A stretch of DNA of 64,000 bases from Haliclona indistincta (Eukaryota; Porifera; Demospongiae; Haplosclerida; Chalinidae): contig OZ024783.1 of the NCBI GenBank assembly GCA_964017065.1, positions 14,763,820 to 14,827,819 on the forward strand, given 5' to 3'. Below the pieces are notes generated by a model. That model worked only from the letters and a program-made list of their open reading frames with translations. It was not told the origin of the DNA and did no database searches. The stretch's first letter is position 1. Each line of letters begins with the position of its first letter. Below are positions 55,230 to 64,000 of this stretch, one piece after another. The translations under genes and the position numbers were made by a program.

Positions 55230-55770
55230 TAGAAAGGCAAGGAAGAGAGCTAGTGAGAGTAGTAATGATATTGAATTACGTAGAGCTAGTGATAGACTGT
55301 GTAAAGCTAACAAGAGAGCTAATGAGAGTGATTGTGATACTGAATTTCGTAGAGCTAGTAATAAATTGTGTCAAGCTAACAAGAGAGCTAATGAGAGTGA
55401 TTGTGATACTGAATTGCGTAGAGCTAGTGATAGATTGTGTCAAGCTAACAAGAGAGCTAATGAGAGTGATTGTGATACTGAATTACGTAGAGCTAGTGAT
55501 AGACTGTGTCAAGCTAACAAGAGAGCTAATGAGAGTGATTGTGATACTGAATTACGTAGAGCTAGTGATAGACTGTGTAAAGCTAACAAGAGAGCTAATG
55601 AGAGTGATTGTGATACTGAATTGCGTAGAGCTAGGGATAGATTGTGTCAAGCTAACAAGAGAGCTAATGAGAGTGATTGTGATACTGAATTACGTAGAGC
55701 TAGTAATAGATTGTGTCAAGCTAACAAGAGAGCTAATGAGAGTGAATGTGATACTGAAATGCGTAGAGAG
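55230..55770 (+). repeat. 69-bp tandem repeats coding 23-residue units
   Basis: About 7.5 units of 69 bp occur around TGTCAAGCTAACAAGAGAGC. They encode Arg/Asn/Glu-rich helical repeats (CQANKRANESDCDTELRRAS). The unit length is a multiple of three and copies are nearly identical, suggesting recent expansion. Confidence 0.85.
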
Positions 55771-56478
55771 CAAGATCGTTGTTCAACTGCTAGTGCTAGA
55801 GCTCTGTCTAAGTCGCCTGATGTTCATGTAGTTATTCAACAATTTTTATCAAAGGTGACAGTTGGTCCAGACTATGTGTGTACATGCTGTCATAGAATGA
55901 TGTATAGACATACTGTGATAGGTTTCAAGCCTTGTAAGTACACTAAAGCTAGTCCTGAGTTGCTAAATAAATTGTTTAAACATTCTTATGTGGCATCTGA
56001 TGGTCACCAGTGGGTGTGTAAGACATGTGATAGTACATTGTCTAGAGGTAATATGCCAACACAAGCTAAAGCTAATGGGATGGAACTAGATGGTGTACCT
56101 GCTGAGCTGTCATGTTTGAATGCATTAGAACAAAGGTTGATATCATTGCGTGTACCCTTCATGAAGATGGTAGCACTGCCTAGTGGTAAACAGAGGTGCA
56201 TGTATACATGGTCCTGCTGTTAATGTACCATCCAAGATAGATCATGTGTGTACAATGTTACCAAGACTACCTTCTGAATGTGAGTTAGTGCCATTGAAAC
56301 TGAAGCGTACACTATCGTACAAAGGTCACTATTTGTATGACTATGTGTCCCCTCAGAAACTGATCAATGCATTGAAGTGGCTTAAGACAAATAACACATT
56401 GTATGCTGATATAGATATTGCTGATGATTGGGTAGAGAGTGCTATAGCTGATGATGAAGAGCTTGTTATGAGCATGTT

Positions 56479-58608
56479 ATGTTAGAGCAGCCAGAGAGTA
56501 TGGAACATGATGACAATACTGATGTTGCCGTGTTTAATGAAGTTTCCGACCCACCCATTGCTAGTGATAGTTCAGTCAATCCTAGTGATCCAGTGTCATA
56601 TTATACTAATGCATTGAAAGTGTTTGCTAGAAATGAAGGATTTGAAATACATGATGTGCCTAGTGATGGTAATTGTTTGTTCAGTGCATGCGCTTACCAG
56701 CTTCAGTATCTAGGTCGTGATGTTGTTGATGCTAGTAGTCTGAGACAAGCTGTGTGCCAGTACTTGTCACGTTTTGGTGATTTCTATAGTGACTTTGTGC
56801 ATCAGTCAGTATCTTGCAGTGATGGCTATAATGCTGACAATGATCCACTTGATGAGGAAGATGCTTACATTGAGTCCATTACAGACCCTGTAGTACAGCA
56901 AGAGCTGCGCTATCAGAAGTATGTTAGAAGATTAAGTGAAGGTGCCTGGGGTGATAGTATTGCTATAGCAGCCATGTGTAACATGTTTAATGTGAACATT
57001 GTTGTGTACTGTGCTAATAATGATGGTACCAGTATTGCTGTGAATACTCCTATCAATGACGTATGTGAGCAGTCACTGAGCCTTGGGCTAATAATGCAAT
57101 ATCACTTTGTTGGTCTTGATGGCATTCTAGACAATACTGTTGCTAATGATACTACTAGTTCCCTTCCAGTATCTAATGATAATGATTGTGATGAGATTGA
57201 TGATGAGACTATAGCAGCAGGTGATCAGCACAGACTAGAGATTACTGGTGGTACTCATGCTAGTATGATGTCACTAGAGAACCCTGACCAGATAGTGAGC
57301 ATTGCCCCAGCTGAAGGACAGAAACCATTGTTTATCATGTCAGATCCCAACTGTGAGCTCATGTGTAATCCTGATAAGTTTTGTTATGGTGAAGGTGGTT
57401 TTGGTAAAAAGAGAGAAAAGCAAATCTCTTTTAAAAAGTATTTCAATGCACGTTTGCAGGATATTGATGGTAGATTTGCTAGAGACTTGGATTACCTGTT
57501 TGTTGCTCAGTATATTGTTGAATGTAAGCAAGTGCTTGATGATGGTAACAATTTTGCATGGAGACAGAAGCCTACCCAGCAGATTACAGCTTCTCAAGCT
57601 AAAGATCAGACATTTTTTAGCAGTTATGTGCGTGCTGATAAAGCTTACAGTTTTTTGAAGAATGTTAGAGGTTCCCCACCATATTACCAGCGTACATTTT
57701 ATGAGTTGTTAGCAATGATAAGGCAGCTTGGTACTCCCACTTGGTTTTTCACTCTGTCAGCAGCTGATATGAAGTGGCCTGATATGATACAGATCATTGC
57801 TAGACAGTATGGTGTGTGTTACAGTGATGAGGATGTAGCAGCATTGTCATTTGATGAGAAGAGTAACTGGTTAAGACGCAACCCTGTGACAGCAGCTAGA
57901 CACTTTCAGTACAGGTTGAATAGTTTCTTCCAAGATGTGCTAAAGTCTAAAGCTAAACCTTTGGGTAAAATAATTGATTATGCTATACGAGTTGAGTTAC
58001 AGTCTAGAGGGTCACCGCATGCTCATTGTGTGCTGTGGGTGAAAGATGCTCCAAAGTATGGTGTGGATAGTGATGAAGATGTGTGTGCATTCATTGATCA
58101 ATATGTGTCATGTGCTATTCCAGCTGATGATTGTAAATTGAAAGAGCTTTTGTTGATGGTCCAACAGCATAGACATTCATCATATTGTAAGAGAAACAAG
58201 CGCTGCAGGTTCAATTTCCCCCATCCTCCTAGCCCCAGTACAGTCATTGCTAGACCATGTAGTGATGTTGAAGTGTATGACAAGGCTCAGAGTGTGTTGA
58301 GTAAAGTACGGCAAGTGCTGCCAGATTGTGATCCTAATGCCACTATTGATGATGTACTGACCAGAGCTAGTGTTGATAGAGATGAGTATATTGAAGCACT
58401 ACAGGTCACTAAGGGTGGTAATGTTGTGTTGTTGAAGCGTGAACCTAATGAGCAGAATATTAATAACTACAATGCCTCTGTTATGCTAGCATGGCAAGCG
58501 AACATGGATATACAGTATGTACTAGATGCCTATGCCTGTGTGATGTATGTGGCTTCATACATAATGAAGACTGAGAAATCAATGGGTGTGTTGCTAAAGC
58601 AGGTATGA
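56479..58608 (+). pseudogene. Helitron OTU protease and HUH/Y2 Rep part
   Basis: A 709-codon frame. Residues about 35-220 form an OTU-like cysteine protease with the catalytic Cys in VPSDGNCLFSACAYQL and the likely His in MQYHFVGLDG. From about 290 comes the Helitron Rep: SFKKYFNARL, FFTLSAADMKWPDMI, the HUH motif in SRGSPHAHCVLWV, a zinc-like YCKRNKRCRFNFPHP, and the two-tyrosine motif YVASYIMKTEKSMG. Rep nicks and joins DNA for rolling-circle transposition. All catalytic residues are present. The frame ends at a TGA at 58606-58608, and helicase sequence follows in the same frame, so this is a nonsense mutation. Confidence 0.86.
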
Positions 58609-61014
58609 GGTGAAGTGAGAACAGATGAGCTTAGAACACAGTTGAGAAAGATTGGTTCAGCATTTCTAGATCACAGGGAGGTTAGTGCCCAGGAAGCTGT
58701 GTATAGGTTGCTGTCATTGCCTATGAAGCAGTTCAGTAGAGCTGTAGTGTTTGTTAATACTAATGTTAAGAAAGATAGAATTGCTGTTCTCAAAGGACGT
58801 GATGCAATAGATCAGCTTGATGGTGATGATACTGATGTGTTTCAGAAGAGCTTAGTAGACAGATACATGCATAGACCACAGCAGCTGAAGGACATGTGTT
58901 TAGCTGAATTTGCTGCCTCATATTCCACATGTTACAATAGCAAAGATGATGAAGTGTACAATGAAGAATTACCAGACGCTGATAGTGAGGGTAGTACTAA
59001 GAAGATTACACTAACTGGTGGCTATGGTCTGATGCAAGAACGCAAAATGCCAGCTGTGTTTAGATTTAGAAAGTACAATAAAGACAGTGATGTTAGCAAT
59101 TGGTATAGAGCAAAGCTGATGTTGTATTATCCATGGTATGATGAGGAGAAAGATCTGCTGGGTGGTTATGCTAGTTATGTTGAGCATTATGAGCAAGTTA
59201 GAGCTGTTGTGATTGAGAATGAGAATAAATATACAGATGAGGATACTGATAGTATTGACGTTGATGATGATAATAGACCTGAGCATGCCTGGTGTCAGAT
59301 AGCCCCTAGTACTGAAGCTAGTAATGCACAAGCAGCTGAACAAGGAGTTGAGACATTGACTGAACTAGCTGAACAAGATTTGATAGACAATGCTAACCTA
59401 GTGCAAGCTGATAGAACTGGTTTGAGTGTTAGATTTGAAGGTGCTGCTAATCCTGCTGTAATACCACCTGATGAGTATAGAGAGCTAATGAGAGGCCTGA
59501 ATAGTAAGCAAAGAGCAATGATCATGTACCATAGACACTGGTGTAAGCAAACAGTACTAGCTATGAAAAAAGGTGAACATATCAAGCCCTATAGAGTGTT
59601 CTTGAGTGGTCCTGGTGGTGTGGGCAAGTATCATGTGATTAGGTTGATACAGTCTGATACTATTAGGTTGATCAAGCAATCTGGATCAGTAAGAGCCTGA
59701 TCATGTACTGGTATTGCTAACAGCTCCCACTGGTGTAGCAGCTTTTAATGTGAATGGTATGACACTACACTCAGCATTTCTATTGGGCAAAAGCAGATAT
59801 GGTGGTTTCCAGCCTCTGAGTAGTGAGAAGGTGAACACATTGCGTAGTAAGCTATCCAAGCTAGTGTTGTTAATTATTGATGAAGTGAGTATGGTTGGAG
59901 CTGACATGTTACTAGAGGTACACAAGAGATTACAACAGATTAAAGGAGTGCCTAATAATGTAATGTTTGGTGGAGTGAGTGTGCTTGCTGTGGGTGACCT
60001 GTATCAGTTACCACCTGTAGCTCAGTCTATGTTGTTCAGTACTGTTAGAGATAGCTATGCCCAGTTGTATAAGTCTGGTTCAATACGGCAAGATGAGTTT
60101 GAAATGTTAGAGCTAGATGAGATTATGAGGCAAAGAGGTGATAGTGCATTTGCTGAGTTGTTGTGTAGAGTGAGAACTGCTAGTTATACCAGTGATGATA
60201 TTGCTGTACTAGAGTCTAGAGTGGTATCCCCTGATAGCCCTGACTATCCTAGTGAAGCATTGCATGTGTACAAGCTAAATGCTGATGTAGATGAGCATAA
60301 TGAGAGTATGTTGAGGAGAATACCCAGTACAGTCAGGAGGTATGCTGTGAAAGCTAGTGATGCTGTGACAGGTCAGACTAAGCATATTGATCTAGCCTCA
60401 TTGTCCACTAAAAGAACTGAGACAGGTGGTTTACATAGTGTATTGAATATTGCTGTTGGTGCCAGAGTCATGCTGACCACTAATGTGTCTGTGTCTGATG
60501 GGTTGGTTAATGGTGCTAGAGGAGAGGTGGTCCATATAGTCACTAATGATAACAATGATGTAACCACTGTGCTTGTGAAATTTGACTGTGAAAAAGTTGG
60601 TCAGACAGCTCATCAAGCTAGCAGGTTTCATACAATATATCCCAATGCTGTGCCTGTGAGCAAAGTTGAGGTTTCATTTCTAGCTAGAGGCAAGTGTGGT
60701 GCTGAGATTACACGATTACAGTTTCCTCTGACACTATCATGGGCTACTACTATTCATAAAGTACAGGGATTGACACTGTTGTTAATATGAAGGGTACTAG
60801 GTTCAATGCTGGTCAGATATATGTAGCACTGAGTAGAGTAAAGTCATTGAGTGGTTTACATATTGTTAATTTCAATCCTAAAGCCATCAGGAAGAGTGAT
60901 CTGGTTGATAATGAGATGACTAGACTGCGTAATAGGTTGCTACAGACTATACCACCATTACAGTGCCTACCATGTACTAGTCATGTTACCATAGCATTGC
61001 TAAATGTTAGATAA
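58609..61014 (+). pseudogene. Helitron PIF1-like helicase part (broken)
   Basis: Three frame segments (58609-59700, 59714-60786, 60787-61014) make up one helicase. First come LRKIGSAFLDHREVSAQEA and the Rep-helicase linker. The Walker A FLSGPGGVGKYHVI has Tyr where Ser/Thr is expected. Next are LTAPTGVAAFNVNGMTLHSA, Walker B LLIIDEVSMVGADML and VLAVGDLYQLPPV, then LTLSWATTIHKVQGLTL and RFNAGQIYVALSRVK. The helicase unwinds the strand displaced by Rep. Frameshifts near 59690 and 60780 and the Walker A change make it inactive. Confidence 0.85.
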
Positions 61015-61629
61015 ATTGTTGCTAAGCTACCAGACATGCAAGCAGATACTGAACTAAAAAGTGCTGATGTATTGTGTTTTTGTGAGACATGGTTATCCCA
61101 AACACAGCCTTCACCTGTTATCAAGTTTGGTCACATTGTATTGAGGTGTGATAGAACGAGCCATAGTGGTGGAACAATGATAAGCATGCCTTTTACTATG
61201 CAACCAAGCAATCATACTGTTTCTTTTATGATAGATGGCATTGAATGCTTAGTAAGTAGATTACATCTCAATGGAAAGTATTTGCAACTAGCTCTTGTTT
61301 ACAGATCACCAAACATTTCAGTAGGAGTATTTATATCATTTATTACTAAGTTATTGCAGGATCTAAAACAGCTCGATACGACAACTATTGTACTAGGTGA
61401 TTTTAATGATGATTTATTAAAATACGCTCATTCAAGGGTAGAGACAGTCATGTCTTCACATGGTTACACACAGTTAATAAGACATGCTACAACTGATAGA
61501 GGAACATTAATAGACCATGTGTACTTCAACAAACAGTGCAAGGATGTACATGTATGTGTGCAGGTTCGCGATGTGTATTATAGTGATCATGATGCTGTGT
61601 ATTGCACTATACCATTGCAAATTTTGTGA
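61015..61629 (+). pseudogene. EEP (AP-like) endonuclease domain at the Helitron C-terminus
   Basis: The helicase frame ends at TAA 61012-61014 in the middle of an EEP start (TIALLNVR | IVAKLPDMQADTEL). The same frame goes on with the catalytic Glu in CFCETWLSQ, then LVYRSPN, the GDFNDDLL motif, TLIDHVYF and YSDHDAVYCTIP. These are the exonuclease-endonuclease-phosphatase motifs found in non-LTR retrotransposons and in Helentrons. One stop codon separates it from the helicase, so the ancestor was probably a single polyprotein. The catalytic set is complete, and the frame from 61036 is intact for 197 codons. Confidence 0.84.
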
Positions 61630-61690
61630 TGTCGACATCATTTTGATGTGTTGGTCACACTTATTATTGGCTTATCAGCTATTTCAATAA

Positions 61691-61735
61691 TGTAAGAACG
61701 TAAGAACGTAAAAACGTAACAATGTAATAAAAATG
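61691..61735 (+). repeat. GTAAGAAC-type short tandem repeat
   Basis: Five to six imperfect copies of GTAAGAAC / GTAAAAAC / GTAACAAT occur 60 bp after the endonuclease stop, in the Helitron 3' region. Confidence 0.65.
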
Positions 61736-62310
61736 CTCTCTTCTAGGCACATCAGCAGAATAGATCCGAATCAGGTTTGTTATGTGCAACTTACACATAC
61801 ACTTATTGACTTACTATTCTCTTTTATGCATCTTGTTTGAGAACAAATCCCATCTGAGAATGAATTGAAACTAAAATTCAGGCAATGTACCACGATAAAG
61901 GTTTATTTGACTGAATGACTGATCCTTTATCAATTTTTCATTTAGTGTCAACTGAGGCACATATGGTCAAGCAGAACATTGTTATGCAGATGAACAACTT
62001 TTAACTGGTAATAACGATTTTTTGAGCCAATCACTTTGTCTACAGTATTATTACAGCAACAAACCACATTATCGGAAAGCAAGAAAGAACATTGCTCAGA
62101 TAGATAAAGACAGCAAGAAACCATATCTTGTAAAACATTTAACGAGGAGGAACATTGTCGGCATAGACACACATTGAAATTGTGATCATTGTTGATTATT
62201 GAGCCAATCCATTCAATTTTTTTGAACCAAGAAAACGACACCCATTAATTTTCGTAAAGCATTTAAGGATTTAAGGATTTTTTGCAAGTTTCCGATGTTC
62301 ATATAAATTA
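61736..62310. other. Helitron 3' non-coding region
   Basis: AT-rich sequence between the endonuclease and the resumed F5 sequence. No gene or clear terminal hairpin was identified. Confidence 0.4.
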
Positions 62311-62314
62311 TGCA

Positions 62315-62968
62315 TCTCCACCGAGGCATCTGCACCTTGGTGCTTCATTCATTCTGTCCGCAGGCAGAACTCCGCGTCGGCTGAAAACTAAGCGCTGATA
62401 CTTGCAATACATGTTCAACTCGGTGTTGCCTCGGAACTGAATTAATAGACTTTTGGTTTCAAAGCTTCGTTACCTTGAATAGCATTGCTGGACTCGCTCA
62501 GCATTGTGGGACTTCGCTGAAGATAAAGCTGTCTACTATAGTCTTCTTCACAGCTTGTAAGACAATTCTTTACTCAAGGTAGTACAGTGAGTGCTGAGAA
62601 ATCAATCGTGCTATCGCTAAGCAGCGCCAGCTCCAGCAAGCTAGCAACCAGCGCTCACGTGCTGTGTTGATTATAGGCACGCCCAACTGAATTCCATGTG
62701 GTTAGCACTGCTAGGCTTCTGATTGCATAGTTGCAACCCACTAGCTTATTCTGCAAACAGTGCTGTATTGCAGCTTGTCGCAACGCTCTTCAGCTTTAAT
62801 TTCATCATACAGGAATTGCATTGCATAACTATTATACTGCATTGTGATTGCTGTACAGCAAGGTATAACAGCTGCAGTTTGTTGCTGTGTATGTTTTAGT
62901 TCAGCGTATTTTTGTTATAACTTTTCTAGTTTTATGACTGCACCGAGGCATCAGCACCTTGGTGCTTT
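62315..62968 (+). mobile_element. F5 end segment and a further F5 copy
   Basis: It begins with the F5 3' end CCACCGAGGCATCTGCACC-TTGGTGCTTC (62321-62351), interpreted as the second half of the copy split by the Helitron. A diverged F5 body follows, ending in the same motif at about 62940-62968. Confidence 0.6.
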
Positions 62969-63682
62969 TTCTGTCAGTCAGTCTGTCGCAACGATTTCTC
63001 GTAGCTCGCTGAAAACTAATCGCTGAAACAAGCAACACGGGTAGAAATTGATACTTGCTCGGATTTGAATTTTCAGAAGTTTGATTTTAAAGCTTAGTGC
63101 GTAAGTTACCGCGTGAATTGCTCACGGCTGGTTCAGTTTTGTAGCGCACGCTGAAAGTTAAGCTCTGAAACTAGCAATGCAAGTAGTACACGGTATTATC
63201 TCGCTCTAGAACATGTGAAAACTTTATACGAAGCTTTGTTCGTGAGTTATGGCGCAATTTGCTCGCCGGTTCGCGATCGAGCTGTTGCTGGCGATCTGGA
63301 AAGGCAAAGCTATCCATAGGTGACTACCTATAAGCTTATAGGTTAGAATTTCACTACAGAATAGCAGCACAGATCCAGAGAAATTGTGTGAGTAAGCTAT
63401 GGAAGCTATCTAGTATGCATGGGCTGTACTGAACATTATTGTAGACACGCCCAGTTGAATTGTGGTCAGCACTGATTGGCTTCTGATTGCATAACTATAT
63501 ATTGCTGTACAGAAAGGCTGCAGTTTATTGTGTATGTTTTTATAAGTTGTCAGTCACTAACATAGTGTTCAACTAGCAACAGCAGACTTTCATAACTGCT
63601 TGTGTATTTCAGTTCAGCGTATTTAGTCAGACAGGCATGTATGCATAACATTCCACCGAGGCATAAGCACCTTCGGTGCCTA
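62969..63682 (+). mobile_element. F5 copy in tandem
   Basis: F5 body (TGAAACTAGCAATGCAAG, GAGTTATGGCGCAATTTGC, GTAGACACGCCCAGTTGAAT) ending in CCACCGAGGCATAAGCACC-TTCGGTGC. The start hairpin is missing or replaced. Confidence 0.6.
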
Positions 63683-64000
63683 GTTATGCCTCGGTGGGCG
63701 GAGCCACGAGGCATACTGTAATCGCGTTGTCTGTCGTTCTGTCATTCTGTTACATCATTTTTGCGGCGCACGCTGAAAGGTAAGCTCTGAAACTTGCAAT
63801 GCAGGTAGAAATCGATATTATCTCGGATGTGAACTAGCGAAATTTCGATACAAAGCTTTGTTCTAGAGTTTTGGCGTGATTTGCTTACTTTGTTTGCCGT
63901 TGCTGGCGATCTGGACTTTTCCGAAGGCAAGGCTGTCCACAGTTGACTGCCTAGAACCTGATAGGTTAGAATTTTACTACAGGATAGCAGTGCAGGTCCA
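63683..64000 (+). mobile_element. F5 copy, cut by window end
   Basis: It begins with the perfect start hairpin ATGCCTCGGTGGGCGGAGCC-ACGAGGCAT and continues into the F5 body, closely similar to 53812 onward, to the end of the window. Confidence 0.72.

Larger units (their letters stand above)
54627..56484 (+). pseudogene. Helitron N-terminal protein part: hydrophobic leader, 2A-like peptide, zinc ribbon, repeats, DUF6570-like
   Basis: From MASRRVTIRPRR there is a hydrophobic stretch (ILVLGALLLCLL) like a signal sequence, then SGDIELNPGPG, a 2A-like motif, then a Pro/Thr-rich linker. A 52-nt intron (54997-55048, gtatgt...ttatag) in phase 1 joins to MALRKSCPKCETINHCKK and RCVKCGYAL, a zinc ribbon. 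Seven to eight 23-residue repeats follow (RLCQANKRANESDCDTELRR). Then comes a Helitron-specific region with YVCTCCHRMMYRHTV, WVCKTCDSTLSRGNMP and LNALEQRLISLRVPFMK. A frameshift near 56190 moves the reading to GACIHGPAVNVPSKIDHVC, which continues to a stop at about 56482. A nearer in-frame start at 54570 exists. Confidence 0.72.
54335..62310 (+). mobile_element. Helentron-type Helitron, decayed
   Basis: In one orientation it encodes a 2A-bearing N-terminal module, zinc ribbon, 23-residue repeats, DUF6570-like segment, OTU protease, HUH/Y2 Rep, PIF1-like helicase and EEP endonuclease. A C-terminal endonuclease and an OTU domain mark the Helentron group. Borders are inferred from the interrupted F5 copy, not from terminal motifs, and could be off by tens of bases. 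Frame breaks or stops at about 56190, 56480, 58606, 59690, 60780 and 61012 show that this copy cannot make the whole protein. Confidence 0.78.

Noticed and set aside
55230..55770. CRISPR-like regular repeats
   Set aside because: The units are contiguous with no unique spacers and are protein coding in a eukaryotic transposon.
55202..55831. 209-codon frame rich in Val/Leu/Arg inside the Helitron repeat array
   Set aside because: It is a shadow frame of the 69-bp repeats; the other frame carries the Helitron repeat pattern and links to DUF6570-like motifs.

Overview
The window looks like animal nuclear DNA from a draft assembly: spliced genes with GT-AG introns, a run of 200 Ns, AT-rich spacers and a very dense load of palindromic non-autonomous transposons. 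The gene content (beta-1,3-galactosyltransferase 6 type enzyme, ankyrin/ROC-COR/Death proteins, Rab8/10-type GTPases) fits an early-branching metazoan. I infer a demosponge, plausibly Amphimedon, from the repeat style and short introns; this was not tested.

Host genes. The locus is built from repeated gene blocks. Block 1 holds a broken galactosyltransferase (1-779, +), an ankyrin-ROC-COR-Death gene (877-13272, -) and a Rab-like gene with a very large intron (18800-35311, -, here RabA). Block 2 holds a second Rab-like gene (37157-39415, -, RabB), a divergently placed intact galactosyltransferase (39931-40872, +), a second ROC-COR-Death gene without visible ankyrin exons (40986-44088, -), and scattered exons of a third Rab-like gene (about 44473-52555, -, RabC). 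The galactosyltransferase to ROC-COR segment (about 1-4530 and 40090-44088) is a direct segmental duplication. A small transposon is shared by both copies, and another is present only in copy 1.

Mobile DNA. A pogo-type transposon (23187-26903) sits in the 12.9-kb RabA intron. It carries a broken DDE transposase and, convergently, a HIRAN-like reading frame, and is itself split by a 1.2-kb foldback element (family F1). A decayed Helentron-type Helitron (about 54.33-62.31 kb) encodes a 2A-like peptide, a zinc ribbon, 23-residue repeats, a DUF6570-like segment, an OTU protease, a HUH/Y2 Rep, a PIF1-like helicase and a terminal EEP endonuclease. It seems to have landed inside a copy of family F5. 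A small hAT element with an 8-bp target duplication lies at 5128-5691.

Repeat families are labelled here as follows. F1: 1.2 kb, terminal hairpin plus foldback. F2: TTAA-flanked, GGTGGCGGTATACC ends. F3: CCTCGGCGCATGCGCGAGG hairpin end. F4: TIR GACTTTCGCCACC. F5: CCTCGGTGGGCGGAGCC hairpin end. F6: TGTTAC(A/G)GACCG ends. There are also several piggyBac-like TTAACCCTT elements and many single palindromes. I saw no tRNA, rRNA or CRISPR array.
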